Assembly (NCBI RefSeq): GCF_014200495.1
Contig: NZ_JACHBY010000013.1
Coordinates: forward strand, 30,447 to 94,446
Origin: Mucilaginibacter geliditolerans
GTDB taxonomy: Bacteria; Bacteroidota; Bacteroidia; Sphingobacteriales; Sphingobacteriaceae
DNA: 64,000 bases
Direction: 5' to 3'
The notes beneath the pieces are model-generated. The model was not told where the DNA came from, searched no databases, and worked only from the letters and a program-made list of their open reading frames with translations. Positions 54,883 through 63,782 of this stretch are shown in pieces. The translations under genes were made by a program, and so were the position numbers. Position 1 is the stretch's first letter. Each line of letters opens with the position of its first letter.

Positions 54883-56541
54883 ATGTACAAACGACTCTTT
54901 TTTTATCTTTTTTATCCCCTGGCTTTCTTACTATCCGTTCCTGATGCCAGGGCACAGCAGTCAAACTGGCAATGGTCTGTGCCGGTTAGCCATACACAAT
55001 ATGTACAGGTGCCATCACGGGCTTATTTATGGATCCCCGTTGACTGTAAAAAAATCAAAGCGGTCATATTCGCGCAAAATAACATGGAGGAGCAATCGGT
55101 GCTGGAAAATACCATTTTCAGAAAAGCCATGGCCCGGCTCGGCGTTGCCGAAGTATGGGTGAGCCCGGCATATGACCTGCTGTTTAATTTTGATAAGGGT
55201 GCGGGTGATGTTTTTAACGGAATTATGAATGATTTGGCGGATGTTTCCGGATATGCAGAACTTCGTTATGTGCCTTTTATTGGCATGGGGCATTCTGCTG
55301 CTGCCAGCTCCCCTTATTATATGGCGGCCTGGAACCCCGAAAGAGCGCTGGCAGCTATCTCTGTTAGCGGGCAATGGCCCTATTTTCGCCATCCCTCATT
55401 TGCACCCGATATATGGGGTAAACAAACTATTGATTTTATTCCCTGCCTGGAAACCATGGGCGAATACGAGGCAGCTAATACCTGGTCGGCTGAGGGCTTG
55501 CTGGAAAGGCAGCAGCATCCTTTAATGCCGCTCAGTATGCTGGCCAGCCCTGCACAAGGGCATTTTGCTGCTACTAATGAAAAATGCGCTTATATCGCCC
55601 TGTATATAAAAAAGGCAATGCATTACCGTATCCCTGCGCATACGCCAAATGATGCAGCTCCGAAACTTATCCCGGTTGATCCAACGAAGAGCGGTTGGCT
55701 GGTAGATAAATGGCGGTATGATCAAAAGCCCGAAGCCCCCGCAGGGCCGGTCAGTCAATATTCAGGAGATCCGCAACAGGCATTCTGGTTTTTTGACGAG
55801 GAAATAGCTAAGGCAACTGTTGAATATGAAGCCACCCACCGGTTCCAGAAACCACAATTGATAGGCCATGTTCAGGACGGTAAAATGGTTGCCCAATATA
55901 ACACACATCAGCAGGTTAACCTGAAGTTTGAACCGGAAGCCGATGGGATAACCTTTAAATTGCATGCCGCTTTTTACGATACTATTGGCAGCGGAAGCCC
56001 CAGGTTGGCAATGTGGGCAAATATGCCGGCCGGCAGTGCTATTGGGCATGCCACCGATGGCGGTCCGATTGTTATCGACCGGATAACCGGTCCTGTTATT
56101 AAAGTAGATGATTCTACATTCCGGCTGAGCCCGCAGCAGGGTTTCTGGCAGGATCCGCATAGTTATGAACTCTGGTTTGCCGCAACGCATCCGGGGAATA
56201 AAGACTATAAACCTGCTGTTCAGCAGGCGCAGATGCTGGTGCCGCCGCGCAATAAGGATGGCAGGGAGCAGCATATTACTTTTTTACAGGTTGCCGGTCA
56301 AAAGCCGGGCGCAAAAAACATCAGGTTACAGGCTGTTTCTGATGCGAAAGTGCCGGTATCCTTTTATGTACAGGATGGCCCTGCTGTAATACATGGTAAT
56401 AGCCTCGACCTGACGGCCATACCACCCAAAAGCAAATTTCCGGTAAAAGTTACGGTGGTAGCCTGGCAATATGGTAACAGCAACGAACCCAAACTTCAAA
56501 CGGCTGAGCCGGTTGAACGAGTGTTCTGGATTAATAAATAG
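54883..56541 (+). CDS. Secreted esterase-like protein of unassigned family (paralogue 1)
   Basis: The 552-residue protein has a signal peptide (to about residue 25, DARAQ). The first 250 residues look like an alpha/beta hydrolase: a GHSAAASS nucleophile elbow with Ser138, TMGEYE, and AQGHF near 225 as the probable catalytic His. The remaining 300 residues form beta-rich domains ending VKVTVVAWQYGNSNEPK. I know of no named family. Its full-length paralogue at 58639 keeps the elbow, GEYE and GHF. An acetyl or methyl esterase acting on the glycan is the simplest reading. First gene of the unit under box 4; 28 bp before lyase 2. Confidence 0.6.
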   Translation: MYKRLFFYLFYPLAFLLSVPDARAQQSNWQWSVPVSHTQYVQVPSRAYLWIPVDCKKIKAVIFAQNNMEEQSVLENTIFRKAMARLGVAEVWVSPAYDLLFNFDKGAGDVFNGIMNDLADVSGYAELRYVPFIGMGHSAAASSPYYMAAWNPERALAAISVSGQWPYFRHPSFAPDIWGKQTIDFIPCLETMGEYEAANTWSAEGLLERQQHPLMPLSMLASPAQGHFAATNEKCAYIALYIKKAMHYRIPAHTPNDAAPKLIPVDPTKSGWLVDKWRYDQKPEAPAGPVSQYSGDPQQAFWFFDEEIAKATVEYEATHRFQKPQLIGHVQDGKMVAQYNTHQQVNLKFEPEADGITFKLHAAFYDTIGSGSPRLAMWANMPAGSAIGHATDGGPIVIDRITGPVIKVDDSTFRLSPQQGFWQDPHSYELWFAATHPGNKDYKPAVQQAQMLVPPRNKDGREQHITFLQVAGQKPGAKNIRLQAVSDAKVPVSFYVQDGPAVIHGNSLDLTAIPPKSKFPVKVTVVAWQYGNSNEPKLQTAEPVERVFWINK

Positions 56542-56569
56542 TTCTGCGCAATAACAGTATTCTATCACT

Positions 56570-58603
56570 ATGAAATGTATCCATAAAGTATTAACGATTA
56601 TTTGCTGCCTGTTTTTAGTGGGCAGTCTTTCCCGTGCAATTGCGCAAGGTTTTACGCACCCCGGCTTGTTACAAAATACAGAAGATCCTGAAAGAATAAA
56701 ACGAGCGGTAGCAGATAAGCAAGAGCCGATATACAGCGGCTATCTGGTGTTCGCGGCAGACGCGCAATCGCAATATACTTATCACATGCAGGGACCAATG
56801 ACCATGGTTGGCCGCAACCCTACCGTAGGCCAAAATATATACGATACGGATGCCGCTGCAGCCTATCAGAATGCCATAATGTGGGTCATCACCGGAAAAA
56901 AAGAATATGCCGCCAAGGCAGAGGAGATCATCAATGCATGGTCATCCACCCTGAAATCTATAACCGGACGTGATGCCGTATTAATGGCCGGCCTGGGGCC
57001 GTTTAAAATGGTCAACGCAGCCGAAATATTGCGCTATACTGATGCAGGGTGGTCGGCCGCCGATATTGAAAAGACAGAAAAGCACTTTAGAGAAGTGATT
57101 TACCCGGTGATAAAAAATTACGCACTGTTTGCCAATGGTAATTGGGACAGCGCTGCCATTAAAACCGATATGGCCATAGGCGTATTTTGTAACGACAGGG
57201 CGATTTTTGAAGACGCGCTGCGTTACTATGTAAACGGAGCAGGCAATGGCCGGCTTTCAAATTATATTATAAATGATACCGGTCAATGCCAGGAAAGCGG
57301 GCGTGATCAGCAGCATACCCAACTGGGTATCGCGCATCTGGCTGATTGTGCCGAGATTGCATGGCACCAGGGTTTAAATCTTTATGCCTATGATGATAAT
57401 CTTTTATTAAAAGGGTTTGAATATACTGCAAAATATAACCTAGGGCTGGACGTACCCTATATTCCGGTTATTGATAAAACAGGCAAATATCTGCATAAGC
57501 AGATATCCGTAGAAGGCCGCGGACGGTTCCGCACTATATATGAGCAGGTTTATAACCATTACGTAAACCGGATGGGACTACCGGCGCCTTATACGCAGCA
57601 GGTTGCCGAAAAAATAAGGCCAGAACAAAAAGGCTCGGGTGGCGATAATGTTGGTTTTGGTACCCTGCTTTATTCGAGACCAGGATCGTCAAACAAAAAA
57701 ACTGCTATTACAGCGCCAGCGCCCCCGGCTGGTTTAATAGCTGAAACCACACCTGAAAACGGAAATATAATTAGTTGGATTGAACCGGTAAACGCCGCAA
57801 GCTATACGATTAAAAGGAGTGAATCCCCGACAGGAACTTTTAAAACACTCGCTTCGACTATTAAAAAGTCTGTTTATGCAGATCACGATGCCATACATGG
57901 AAAATCCTATTATTACACAGTAGCAGCGGTTAACAGTGCCGGGCAGAGTGGGGACGCCTATCCTGTCGGGATAACTTCGGTGCTTCCGGTCGGCTGGCAT
58001 TTAGCCGCATTGGATACCGTTAAGCAAGGGTATGCCGCATTTGATGGCAGCGCTTTTATCATACAAGGCGAGGGGGAACTAACCGATAGCGTACACGACT
58101 CCGGGCAATTTTTATATCGCCCATTGACCGGGAATGGTACCATCATAGCTCGCTATGTGCCGCAGATCAGTTCACAGCTAACCAGTTTTGGCCTTACCAT
58201 GCGGCAGGGGCTGGAGGCTGATGCCAAACAGGTTTCCTTACTGATAAGTCCGGAAGCATCCCGGCAGGTTGAAGCACCGCACTGGAATCTGAAATTGATG
58301 CTCCGTAATGCTACCGAATCGAACGCGTTAACAGCTGTAAACGTTCCCATAGAGGATGAGCCGATAGTTACTTTTAGTCGGCTTACCGGCTATTGCTGGC
58401 TTAAATTGCAGCGGCAATATGGCAAATACTCAGCCTACTATTCAACCGATAGGATCACCTGGAAAATGATAGGCACAGTAAGTAATTCGTTTGACAACCA
58501 GTTATACATTGGTTTTTTTGTAGCCTCCGGCATGCCCGGATTGGCAACGACGGTTCGCCTGGATCAAATATCAGTTAACAACGAGCCATTAAGTAAAAAT
58601 TAA
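56570..58603 (+). CDS. Alginate-lyase-fold lyase with Fn3 and concanavalin-like domains (lyase 2)
   Basis: The 677-residue protein has a signal peptide (SRAIAQ, about residue 25), an alginate-lyase-type toroid (about 27-370), with the signature ESGRDQQH at 242-249 and YEQVYNHYVNRMG, then a fibronectin III domain (about 385-465, GNIISWIEPVNAASYTI) and a C-terminal concanavalin-like domain (about 475-670, GNGTIIARYVPQ, LTMRQGL). The extra domains probably bind polysaccharide. It differs from lyases 1 and 3 by these C-terminal additions. It lies between the two esterase-like genes in one unit, so ester removal and chain cleavage are coupled. Confidence 0.8.
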   Translation: MKCIHKVLTIICCLFLVGSLSRAIAQGFTHPGLLQNTEDPERIKRAVADKQEPIYSGYLVFAADAQSQYTYHMQGPMTMVGRNPTVGQNIYDTDAAAAYQNAIMWVITGKKEYAAKAEEIINAWSSTLKSITGRDAVLMAGLGPFKMVNAAEILRYTDAGWSAADIEKTEKHFREVIYPVIKNYALFANGNWDSAAIKTDMAIGVFCNDRAIFEDALRYYVNGAGNGRLSNYIINDTGQCQESGRDQQHTQLGIAHLADCAEIAWHQGLNLYAYDDNLLLKGFEYTAKYNLGLDVPYIPVIDKTGKYLHKQISVEGRGRFRTIYEQVYNHYVNRMGLPAPYTQQVAEKIRPEQKGSGGDNVGFGTLLYSRPGSSNKKTAITAPAPPAGLIAETTPENGNIISWIEPVNAASYTIKRSESPTGTFKTLASTIKKSVYADHDAIHGKSYYYTVAAVNSAGQSGDAYPVGITSVLPVGWHLAALDTVKQGYAAFDGSAFIIQGEGELTDSVHDSGQFLYRPLTGNGTIIARYVPQISSQLTSFGLTMRQGLEADAKQVSLLISPEASRQVEAPHWNLKLMLRNATESNALTAVNVPIEDEPIVTFSRLTGYCWLKLQRQYGKYSAYYSTDRITWKMIGTVSNSFDNQLYIGFFVASGMPGLATTVRLDQISVNNEPLSKN

Positions 58604-58638
58604 ATAATAAGCGATGTTATCTTAGATTGTTCAGTTGA

Positions 58639-60285
58639 ATGCCTTTAAATTTAACCTTCATGTATTTAAAAAAGATCTGTAAGTTTTCGAGCCTGATGTT
58701 CATACTGTTCCTAATGGCAGCTAATACCTGTACGGCCGCCGTATGGCAATGGTCTATTAATGTAAAAGGTGTAATTTCTTCGGAAACCAATGACCATCCT
58801 ACAGCCTTTCTATGGATCCCGCCAAATTGCAAGCAAGTGAAAGGAGTTGTTATTGGTCAGCACAACATGCTGGAAGAAGGTATACTGGAACATCCGGAGT
58901 TTCGTAAGACCCTGGCCGATTTGAATTTTGCCGAAATTTGGATCACCCCGAGCATCGATATGGTGTTCGACTTTAACACAACTACACCGGCGTGTTTTGA
59001 AGGGATGATGAAGGATCTCGCAAATGTATCCGGTTACCAGGAGCTGGCTTTTGCTCCCGTGGTACCTATTGGCCACTCCGCAGCTGCAAGCTATCCATGG
59101 AATTTTGGTGCCTGGGATCCGGCCCGAACATTGGCCATATTGTCCATACATGGAGATGCACCTTTAACCACGCACACCGGCAGTGGGAAGCCAAATCCCG
59201 ATTGGGGCCAGCGTAATATTGATGGCATACCCGCCCTAATGGTGATGGGAGAATATGAGTGGGGCGAACAACGGATATTACCGGCAATGCAATATAAAAA
59301 CGATCATCCTCAAGAGGCACTGTCATTTCTTGCCGATGCCGGGCACGGGCACTTCGATTATTCTGATGAACTGGTCCGTTTTCTGTGTTTGTTTTTGAAA
59401 AAGGCGGCAGAAAATCGCCTTCCGGCAGTAATGCCATTGGATGGCCCCGCTAAACTAAGGCCGGTTGATCCGGCAACAGGTTGGCTTGTTGACCGCTGGC
59501 GACTAGACAAACCGTTGCACGCGCCAGCTGCACCCTTTAAAGATTATACGGGTGATCGTAGTGAAGCGTTTTGGGTGTTTGATAAGGAAATGGCAAAGGC
59601 CACAGAAAATTATTATAATGAAGCCCGGGGTAAAACCAAGCAATATATCGGTTTTGAACAGCATGGCGACCTACTTTCAGGCGGTAATTCCTTCGTTGGC
59701 AATAAAATAGAATTTATTCCGCATACAGATGGGATAACCTTTAATCTCAGCACCGCATTTAAAGATTCTGCACAGGCACGAATTGCCACCGATAAACATG
59801 CAGACGGCAAGATCAATATTACCAGGATCTGCGGCCCGATAGAAAAGATAAACGATACCACCTTTCGTATCTCTTTTTACAGAATGGGATTTAATAATCC
59901 CAGACGTTCGGGCGATATATGGCTAATGGCCAGCAGCCCCGGCGACAAAATCTATAAATCAACAGTACAGCAGGCCAATCTTAAAATACCGGTACGTAAT
60001 CAGGAAGGAGATGATCAGCAGATCAGTTTCCCGGCTATCGCCGATCAATCTTCAAAACAGAAGTATATTGAACTAAAAGCCAGCTCCAGTGCCGGGGAGA
60101 AGGTTTATTATTATGTTAAAGAGGGCCCCGCTGAAATAGATAGTGACAGGTTGATGCTTACAAAAATTCCACCGCGGGCCAAATACCCGGTGAAGGTTAC
60201 CGTTGTGGCCTGGCAATGGGGTAAAACTAATGCACCTAAGCTAAAATCTGCAGAACCGGTTACACAAAGCTTTAATATTTATTAA
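58639..60285 (+). CDS. Secreted esterase-like protein of unassigned family (paralogue 2)
   Basis: The 548-residue protein is a full-length paralogue of the protein at 54883. The signal peptide ends near residue 33 (NTCTAA) and the in-frame ATG at 58660 is a possible alternative start. The elbow GHSAAASYPW places the nucleophile at Ser147, followed by VMGEYEWGEQ and GHGHFDYSDE. After that the sequence is beta-rich with the shared end PVKVTVVAWQWGKTNAPK. The kept catalytic-type residues in both copies argue that both are active, perhaps on different acyl groups or positions. Last gene of the unit under box 4. Confidence 0.6.
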   Translation: MPLNLTFMYLKKICKFSSLMFILFLMAANTCTAAVWQWSINVKGVISSETNDHPTAFLWIPPNCKQVKGVVIGQHNMLEEGILEHPEFRKTLADLNFAEIWITPSIDMVFDFNTTTPACFEGMMKDLANVSGYQELAFAPVVPIGHSAAASYPWNFGAWDPARTLAILSIHGDAPLTTHTGSGKPNPDWGQRNIDGIPALMVMGEYEWGEQRILPAMQYKNDHPQEALSFLADAGHGHFDYSDELVRFLCLFLKKAAENRLPAVMPLDGPAKLRPVDPATGWLVDRWRLDKPLHAPAAPFKDYTGDRSEAFWVFDKEMAKATENYYNEARGKTKQYIGFEQHGDLLSGGNSFVGNKIEFIPHTDGITFNLSTAFKDSAQARIATDKHADGKINITRICGPIEKINDTTFRISFYRMGFNNPRRSGDIWLMASSPGDKIYKSTVQQANLKIPVRNQEGDDQQISFPAIADQSSKQKYIELKASSSAGEKVYYYVKEGPAEIDSDRLMLTKIPPRAKYPVKVTVVAWQWGKTNAPKLKSAEPVTQSFNIY

Positions 60286-60310
60286 GGTGGAACTTGCTGC
60301 TACAATAAAA

Positions 60311-60368
60311 TTCCCCTTTGTTTGACCTGTTTAACCCCCTTCCGTATCTGTGGTAATGGATACTTTTA
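60311..60368 (+). promoter_or_regulatory. HTCS-type box and promoter, site 5 (beta-helix and lyase unit)
   Basis: The box at 60311-60342 contains CCCCTTTGTTTGACC and TTAACCCCCTTC. TACTTTTA at 60361-60368 is 34 bp past the GACC core. The first downstream ATG is 60409, the start of the GH97 stub, only 41 bp after the -7. Confidence 0.75.
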
Positions 60369-60408
60369 GCCACCGATTTAAATAACCATTCACCCAGGTT
60401 TGTTTTTG

Positions 60409-60639
60409 ATGAAATATTCAATTTTTTCGTTTTTATTTATTTTCATATTGTTGAACTGCTACAACGGTTTTGCCCTAACCAAAAATGATTATAAAGTAGT
60501 TTCCCCAGATAGATCTACGATATTACATATTGGGCTTGATATACAATGTAAATGGGTTTACCGTATCGATTATGATCATCAGGCCAATGATTTAAACCGA
60601 CAGCTTAACAAGAATATTATAATTAGTAAGGTACTTTAA
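60409..60639 (+). pseudogene. GH97 N-terminal stub
   Basis: The 76 codons from the ATG at 60409 encode a signal peptide (KYSIFSFLFIFILLNCYNGFA) and then NDYKVVSPDRSTILHIGLDI and KWVYRIDYD, which resemble the first strands of a GH97 N-terminal domain (compare the start of the GH97 at 38038). It then ends. The rest of a 630-residue enzyme is missing, so this is a truncated gene that still sits directly behind an intact box promoter. The frame also opens at 60400. It may now serve only as a leader for the downstream genes. The similarity is short. Confidence 0.5.
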
Positions 60640-60682
60640 GATGGAAAATTTGACTATCATTAATGAACTTATAACACGTTTG

Positions 60683-62524
60683 ATGAAAATGCAAACCGCT
60701 TTAAAAAAACTAATAGCATTAACATTATTTTGGGGGATGAGTTGCCTGATGGTATTTTCAGCATCTGCAAATCCAAGGAGTATCTATGTAGCAAAATCCG
60801 GCAACGATAAAAATTCAGGTAATGCAAGTTCTCCCGTACTAACCATTACAAAGGCCGAATCTATAGCTCTTCCCGGCGACAGAATTATTATACATAAGGG
60901 AACTTATCGTGAGATGGTCATTTTCCATAAAGGCGGCTCGCCAGGCGCAGCAATTTCTTATAGCGCCTCACCGGGTGAGGAGGTTATCATCAAAGGTTCT
61001 GAAAGGGTGCGAACATGGGTAAAGGCAGATGGCCGCACATGGCGTGCGACGATTAATGACGATTTTTTTAATGGAACTAATCCTTTTAAAGAATGGATCA
61101 ACCATGATTCCTCCTACCGGCATTTAGGCGAGGTTTATCTGGATAACAAACTACTTAACGAGCAAAAGATGAAGGGCGATGTTGAACGGGTGATCTACAG
61201 CTGGTTTACCAGCCAGGAAAATGGTAAAACCATCATCACTGCGAATTTCGGTGCAAATGACCCCAATCAGAAATTGACAGAGATCAATGTAAGACCCTCA
61301 GTGTTCACCGCGGAAAAACCGGGAATAAGTTTTATAGTTATCGATGGTTTGAAGATCACTCAGATTGCCAGCGCGCCTGCCTTTGTTAATGGTGTGCAGC
61401 CGGGCGCGATCAGTGTAAATGGTGGTACGCACTGGGTCATAAAAAATTGTTCACTCAGCTACTGTAAATCTGTAGCTATCTCAATTGGGCAAACAGTGCA
61501 TGATTACCCTGCCTCCAATCCGGGTAATCCGGAATATCGTGATCTTTCACAGGATATCTCAACTGTTGGTCATGATACCATCATCCACAATCATATATCC
61601 TATTGCGGGCAGGCCGGGATATTTGGCCTGCTGCATGGCACACAAAGTATAATTGCCGATAATTTGATTGAAGATATCAACTCAAGCAGTGACTTTCCGG
61701 GCAATGAGATAGCAGGCATTCGGCTTGCGCTTGCCGTGGACGCCCTGGTCAGCCATAACCTGATACGAAGAGTACACGGCGCGGGTTATGGCATTTATCT
61801 TGGTCCGCTTTTCCAGGGCGCACGTATTAGCCGTAATATTATCACCGAAACCAGTCAAAGCGCAATTTACCTGTACAATAGTCATGGCCCCGCGTTATTC
61901 GATAACAATATCATATCAGGCCCCGGAAAATCAACCGGTGAAGGCGTAAAAATGATTAGTGCAGAAGGTAATGTATTTGTTCAGAACTTATTTTATGACT
62001 GTGCTTTTATCAATCAAAAAGTATCGGGGCGTACATTTGCTACCAGTAATTTTTTGCCGCATTCGCTGGTCATCAAACAAACCATACCCGCACTGGCGAT
62101 GGATGACCGCTGGTACAGTAATGTGTTTGTAAAGAGTGGCCTTGATAAGCTCAATAATGACCCGGATTGCCTTGCTGATTACAACGCCTATATACAGGGT
62201 GCGTTGCCAACTGCCTGGGGAGATAAGCAAAGTCACACTATAGCAGCAAACGCAGGCTTTGCACTGATCAATACCGCTAATTCTGCAAAATTGATGCTGG
62301 ATCTGAAAGCCATACCGAAAGTTACCTGCCCAGTACTTAGCCCCGAGTATATTGGGTTCTTCGCCCTTAGTAAGCAATATCTTGAATACCCCAATGGCAA
62401 AGCCATCACGATAAATGCAGACTTTAAACATAAGCCAAAGGATGCATTATCAGGTTTCCCCGGTCCGTTTTATCAATATCGGGCAACCTTGGATAACAAT
62501 CAAACATTATTATTCGCTTATTAA
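60683..62524 (+). CDS. Secreted right-handed beta-helix protein, probable polysaccharide lyase or hydrolase
   Basis: The protein has 613 residues from the ATG at 60683, which precedes a signal peptide (KLIALTLFWGMSCLMVFSASA); the frame extends to 60641. YVAKSGNDKNSGNASSPVLT is the standard opening of secreted beta-helix enzymes, followed by DRIIIHKGTYREMV. A small beta domain (about 95-190) interrupts before the helix (about 200-500), with coils such as HNHISYCGQAGIFG and NLIRRVHGAGYGIYLG. PL6-like lyases and GH141-like enzymes have this form. Catalytic residues cannot be fixed by eye. It is in the unit under box 5 with lyase 3, 12 bp downstream. Confidence 0.7.
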   Translation: MKMQTALKKLIALTLFWGMSCLMVFSASANPRSIYVAKSGNDKNSGNASSPVLTITKAESIALPGDRIIIHKGTYREMVIFHKGGSPGAAISYSASPGEEVIIKGSERVRTWVKADGRTWRATINDDFFNGTNPFKEWINHDSSYRHLGEVYLDNKLLNEQKMKGDVERVIYSWFTSQENGKTIITANFGANDPNQKLTEINVRPSVFTAEKPGISFIVIDGLKITQIASAPAFVNGVQPGAISVNGGTHWVIKNCSLSYCKSVAISIGQTVHDYPASNPGNPEYRDLSQDISTVGHDTIIHNHISYCGQAGIFGLLHGTQSIIADNLIEDINSSSDFPGNEIAGIRLALAVDALVSHNLIRRVHGAGYGIYLGPLFQGARISRNIITETSQSAIYLYNSHGPALFDNNIISGPGKSTGEGVKMISAEGNVFVQNLFYDCAFINQKVSGRTFATSNFLPHSLVIKQTIPALAMDDRWYSNVFVKSGLDKLNNDPDCLADYNAYIQGALPTAWGDKQSHTIAANAGFALINTANSAKLMLDLKAIPKVTCPVLSPEYIGFFALSKQYLEYPNGKAITINADFKHKPKDALSGFPGPFYQYRATLDNNQTLLFAY

Positions 62525-62536
62525 TCTGGCAGCAAG

Positions 62537-63748
62537 ATGAACACGATATCCCGATCTGAACGATTTTTAAAAGATAAGCATACCCGGATAGCTTTATACG
62601 TTATGCTATTGCTGCTGGTGACTTGCTGCCCCAATCAGCTGCAGGCGCAGGTGCTTAAATTGGATAGTCCCGCTTCCTATCACCCGCAACCTTTCGTACA
62701 TCCGGGGCTCTTGCATACGGCAAAGGACCTGCAAAGAATAAGGGAAATGGTGGCAAAGGGTGTAGAACCATGGAAAAGCGGCTTTGCCGTATTTAAAGCC
62801 AGCCCTTACTCAAGCGCGGAGTGGGTTCCTCATCCTGCGGAACATGTGGAACGGAGCTTGCTCGCGGGAGCAGGCAAAAATATCGGCGATCTGGAAAAAG
62901 ATGTTTGCGCTGCTTATCAGAATGCATTAATGTGGGCGATAACAGGGGATGAGGCTCATGCGAAAAAAGCCATAGAAATACTTAATGCCTGGTCGGCAAC
63001 ACTCAAGGTTTTTGATGGTACGGACGTAGAGCTTGGGGCGGGACTCTGCGGCTTTAAAATGACTAGCGCCGCTGAAATTATGCGTACTTATCCCGGATGG
63101 GCGCCCGCTGATATAAAACGATGCCAGGATATGTTTATGCAGGTCTTTTATCCACCTATTCAATATTTCGCCTTATGGGCACACGGCAATTGGGACCTGG
63201 CCTGTATGAAGGAAATGATGGCTATTGGCGTATTTTGTGATGATCATGCGCTTTTCAACAAAGCTGTTGATTTCTTCTATAAGGGCCCCGGTAATGGAAG
63301 CTTACCCCATTATATTATTAATGAAACAGGGCAGGTACAGGAGAGCGGACGAGATCAGGCCCATACGCAATTAGGGATCGGCCATTTATCGGAGATGTGT
63401 GAAATTGGCTGGAGTCAGGGCATGGATATGTACGGTGCCAACAATAACCGGCTGTTAAAGGGTTTTGAATATTCCGCAAAATACAACCTGGGCGAGGATG
63501 TGCCTTTTCAGCCTTATACGGATATAAGCGGAAGATTTCCCGCAACCCATATTTCTGATAACGGGCGGGGAAAGTTGCGTTCGATATATGAAATGGTGCT
63601 GAATCATTATAAATACAGGGCGAAATTACCTGCTGGTGAATATAAATATACGCAGATGGCTGCCGACAAACTAAGACCCGAAGGAGCGGGGTTCAATGCT
63701 GATAATCCTGGCTATGGCACCCTGTTATTTTCATTGCAAGCGAATTAA
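62537..63748 (+). CDS. Alginate-lyase-fold polysaccharide lyase (lyase 3)
   Basis: The 403-residue protein has a signal peptide (CCPNQLQAQ, about residue 37), then the lyase toroid from FVHPGLLHTAKDLQRIREMV. The signature ESGRDQAH is at 269-276, with HTQLGIGHLSEMCEIGWSQG and YEMVLNHYKYRAKLP after it. It is closer to lyase 2 than to lyase 1 in these blocks, but single-domain. HGNWDLACMKEMMAIGVFCDD (shown in part) matches NGNWDSAAIKTDMAIGVFCND of lyase 2. Probably periplasmic, cutting imported fragments, whereas lyase 1 is a lipoprotein. Confidence 0.8.
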   Translation: MNTISRSERFLKDKHTRIALYVMLLLLVTCCPNQLQAQVLKLDSPASYHPQPFVHPGLLHTAKDLQRIREMVAKGVEPWKSGFAVFKASPYSSAEWVPHPAEHVERSLLAGAGKNIGDLEKDVCAAYQNALMWAITGDEAHAKKAIEILNAWSATLKVFDGTDVELGAGLCGFKMTSAAEIMRTYPGWAPADIKRCQDMFMQVFYPPIQYFALWAHGNWDLACMKEMMAIGVFCDDHALFNKAVDFFYKGPGNGSLPHYIINETGQVQESGRDQAHTQLGIGHLSEMCEIGWSQGMDMYGANNNRLLKGFEYSAKYNLGEDVPFQPYTDISGRFPATHISDNGRGKLRSIYEMVLNHYKYRAKLPAGEYKYTQMAADKLRPEGAGFNADNPGYGTLLFSLQAN

Positions 63749-63782
63749 TAGAAGACAATTGTACATTTTAATAAATAATAAA

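Noticed and set aside
55762..56274. 170-codon minus-strand frame inside the first esterase-like gene
   Set aside because: Shadow of the plus-strand gene, which has a signal peptide and a paralogue.
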